Assembly (NCBI RefSeq): GCF_900639875.1
Contig: NZ_CAAAIA010000002.1
Coordinates: 186,001 to 250,000, forward strand
Direction of reading: 5' to 3'
Source: Legionella impletisoli
GTDB taxonomy: Bacteria > Pseudomonadota > Gammaproteobacteria > Legionellales > Legionellaceae
Length of the DNA stretch: 64,000 bases
Positions 62,574 to 64,000 of this stretch are shown in pieces (within the stretch, counting starts at the first letter, position 1; the number at the start of each line of letters is the position of its first letter). The translations under genes were made by a program, and so were the position numbers. The notes beneath the pieces were generated by a model. The model made no database searches, was not told where the DNA came from, and saw only the letters and a list, made by a program, of their open reading frames with translations.

Positions 62574-63764
62574 CTAATCAAACAATTTGTCATAAATTTT
62601 TTCATATCGCTCCGCGCAAGCTGTAGCAGAGTGCCATTTTAATGCGTATTCTCTGCTTTTGTTACCAACTACTTTTCTTAAAGTAGGGTCAAGAATAAGT
62701 TTTTTTAAAGCCTCATAAACCGTATGCTCTGTGGCTGAAATTAATGGGCATTCATCTAGACATGCCACTTTATCCTTTTCATTAAATTCGAATTTATTAA
62801 GATAACAAATAACTGGCTTACCCAGCATCATTCCTTCACGAGCATTAGCACCATAACGGCCATAATTCAACTGATCAACGATAATATCAGCTTGGGCCTG
62901 ATAGAAACGGACCTCTTTGTTAGGCTTATCCGTTATAAATATTAACTTAACGTTATAACCTTCTCTTTGAAGACGTTCCACAGCCTCGAATACAAAAGGA
63001 GTACCCTTAATATTTCTTGATTCAGAGGCACGAGAATTATAATTACCCATGGCATGATAGATTAAAACCTCATTTTCGCTGCGTGAAATCCGATGCTCTT
63101 TGGGAATAACTAGTTCAGGCGACCAATAGGATGAATCTAAACACATCGTTAAAGGCTCTCGAATAACATTTGGCTGTGCTGCTATATAATCTAAACCAGG
63201 GCCAGCTTCTGAAAAAATGAGATCGCAATATTGGTGAATTTTTTCGCCCCACGCTAGATTTTTTTTATCATTACAAACGTTTTCATTTAATTGCCAAATG
63301 CACCGGTCACAAACACTCAGTCCACTATCTGCAATAGACCACTTACTGATTGATGTTTGGGATCTTCCACTATTACAGCCACTTACTGTATAGGCAATCT
63401 TATTGTTTTTACTTTTCCATTTGATAATATCCGGAGGAGTGTCATGCGTTGCGAATTCAGGAAAAAAAGATAAATAACCATCACCTGCAAAATGCATTAA
63501 TTGGAAACGATGCTTTGCGTCATTAAAAAAATTTTTTATATTTTTCCGAAATATTTTGGGATCTTCATTATATAAATTTAAATCTTCCCCATGATAAAAA
63601 TTAGCATTAACTCCAGTGGGTGGTTCTAAATTAACAACAATGGCATCCCATCCCCTTTTTCTTAGTGCTTGGGCCAAATAATAAAAATGGTAATAACTCT
63701 GGCGATAAAACACAACGCTTCTTTTTTTTCTATTTAGGTTAAATAAATTTTTTATAAAATTCAT
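62574..63764 (-). CDS. Glycosyltransferase-like protein with a cysteine cluster
   Basis: 396 aa, ATG 63764. The N-terminal half shows VVFYRQSYYHFYYLAQALRKRGW and FQLMHFAGDGYLS. A distinctive part follows: Cys130 (SGCNSGRSQTSIS), then CDRC (152-155) and Cys164 (NENVCNDKKNLAWG), which could bind a metal. The second half has VLIYHAMGNYNSRASESRNIKGT, VKLIFITDKPN, VDQLNYGRYGANAREGMMLGKPVICY, the GT-B donor-site region with Glu and Gly, and a final helix. A role in surface polysaccharide synthesis follows from position. The Cys cluster is unusual for a glycosyltransferase. Confidence 0.72.
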   Translation of the reverse strand: MNFIKNLFNLNRKKRSVVFYRQSYYHFYYLAQALRKRGWDAIVVNLEPPTGVNANFYHGEDLNLYNEDPKIFRKNIKNFFNDAKHRFQLMHFAGDGYLSFFPEFATHDTPPDIIKWKSKNNKIAYTVSGCNSGRSQTSISKWSIADSGLSVCDRCIWQLNENVCNDKKNLAWGEKIHQYCDLIFSEAGPGLDYIAAQPNVIREPLTMCLDSSYWSPELVIPKEHRISRSENEVLIYHAMGNYNSRASESRNIKGTPFVFEAVERLQREGYNVKLIFITDKPNKEVRFYQAQADIIVDQLNYGRYGANAREGMMLGKPVICYLNKFEFNEKDKVACLDECPLISATEHTVYEALKKLILDPTLRKVVGNKSREYALKWHSATACAERYEKIYDKLFD

Positions 63765-63917
63765 ATTTTATACCTGCAAACTTTACAATTCAAAGAGATA
63801 TAGAAGCATGGTTTAGGAGTTTTCTCCATTGATCTTCACAAATATTTCTTAGTGTTTTTACATACAAATATCTTTTATGATGGGACATTAAGATAACCTA
63901 GGTTATATATGGCTACC

Positions 63918-64000
63918 TCAAGATATATTTTGCCGATTAGTGGTTAGTAAAGCGTGATCATATTGAGCTATGGCATTTTTTTTGCTCATTTCAATCAAGT
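63918..64000 (-). CDS. C-terminal end of a gene entering from the right
   Basis: On the minus strand a frame is open from the right edge to TGA at 63918-63920, with about 26 codons ending AIAQYDHALLTTNRQNIS. Position and base composition suggest another gene of the polysaccharide locus, perhaps a transferase. Too short to identify. Confidence 0.4.
   Translation of the reverse strand, partial: LIEMSKKNAIAQYDHALLTTNRQNIS

Overview
The window looks like chromosomal DNA of a Legionella-type gammaproteobacterium; the species cannot be fixed from sequence alone. Three things support this. Several genes look like Dot/Icm effectors (an ankyrin protein, a CX5R phosphatase with a C-terminal hairpin, a Wip-like metallophosphatase). 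The lysine-pathway enzyme is a fused aspartokinase/diaminopimelate decarboxylase. CsrA (64 aa) sits beside a surface-polysaccharide locus, as I remember it in L. pneumophila. No rRNA, tRNA, CRISPR array, transposase or phage module was seen.

Layout. 1-1.1 kb: end of an MCE lipid-transport operon (partial MlaD-like protein plus lipoprotein). 1.2-13.6 kb: accessory block with five or six candidate effectors (2.1, 4.6, 7.1, 9.2 and 11.4 kb), an amidoligase/glutamine-amidotransferase pair and a peptide deformylase. 13.6-15.2 kb: three minor pilin genes. 15.4-16.9 kb: hisC-phhB. 17.1-22.7 kb: queA, a degenerate tgt, yajC, secD and secF. 22.9-30.8 kb: a small exported protein, a FadL-type porin, fused lysAC and an AddA/RecB-like helicase-nuclease. 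31-40.8 kb: housekeeping genes mrdA-mrdB, rnhB, a holin-like protein, an MFS exporter, tilS, accA, a phosphopantetheinyl transferase, birA and csrA.

41.3-64 kb: surface polysaccharide locus. It holds a WecA/WbpL-like initiating transferase, pgi, a CapD/WbpM-like dehydratase, five paralogous glycosyltransferase-like genes, an AsnB-type amidotransferase, a two-part glycosyltransferase, a methyltransferase, a WbqC-like protein, an ABC exporter with one permease and two different Wzt-like ATPases, a GNAT acetyltransferase and further transferases. Most genes from 63.8 down to 44.4 kb lie on the minus strand with overlaps or tiny gaps, and are visibly more A+T-rich than the housekeeping part. Together they suggest a glycan built on undecaprenyl phosphate and exported by the ABC pathway.

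Most notable: (a) the tgt gene in its normal queA-tgt-yajC slot keeps the zinc site but has lost the catalytic segment; (b) csrA has a promoter with a perfect 11-bp-spaced CTTAA direct repeat (PmrA-type box) at the -35 position, and a leader stem-loop carrying GGA motifs; (c) the five-copy GT-B-like family has its N-terminal domain also fused to the end of an unrelated glycosyltransferase; (d) an ankyrin protein carries a Cys/His/Asp pattern like a papain-fold protease; (e) intergenic gaps hold several families of palindromic repeats.
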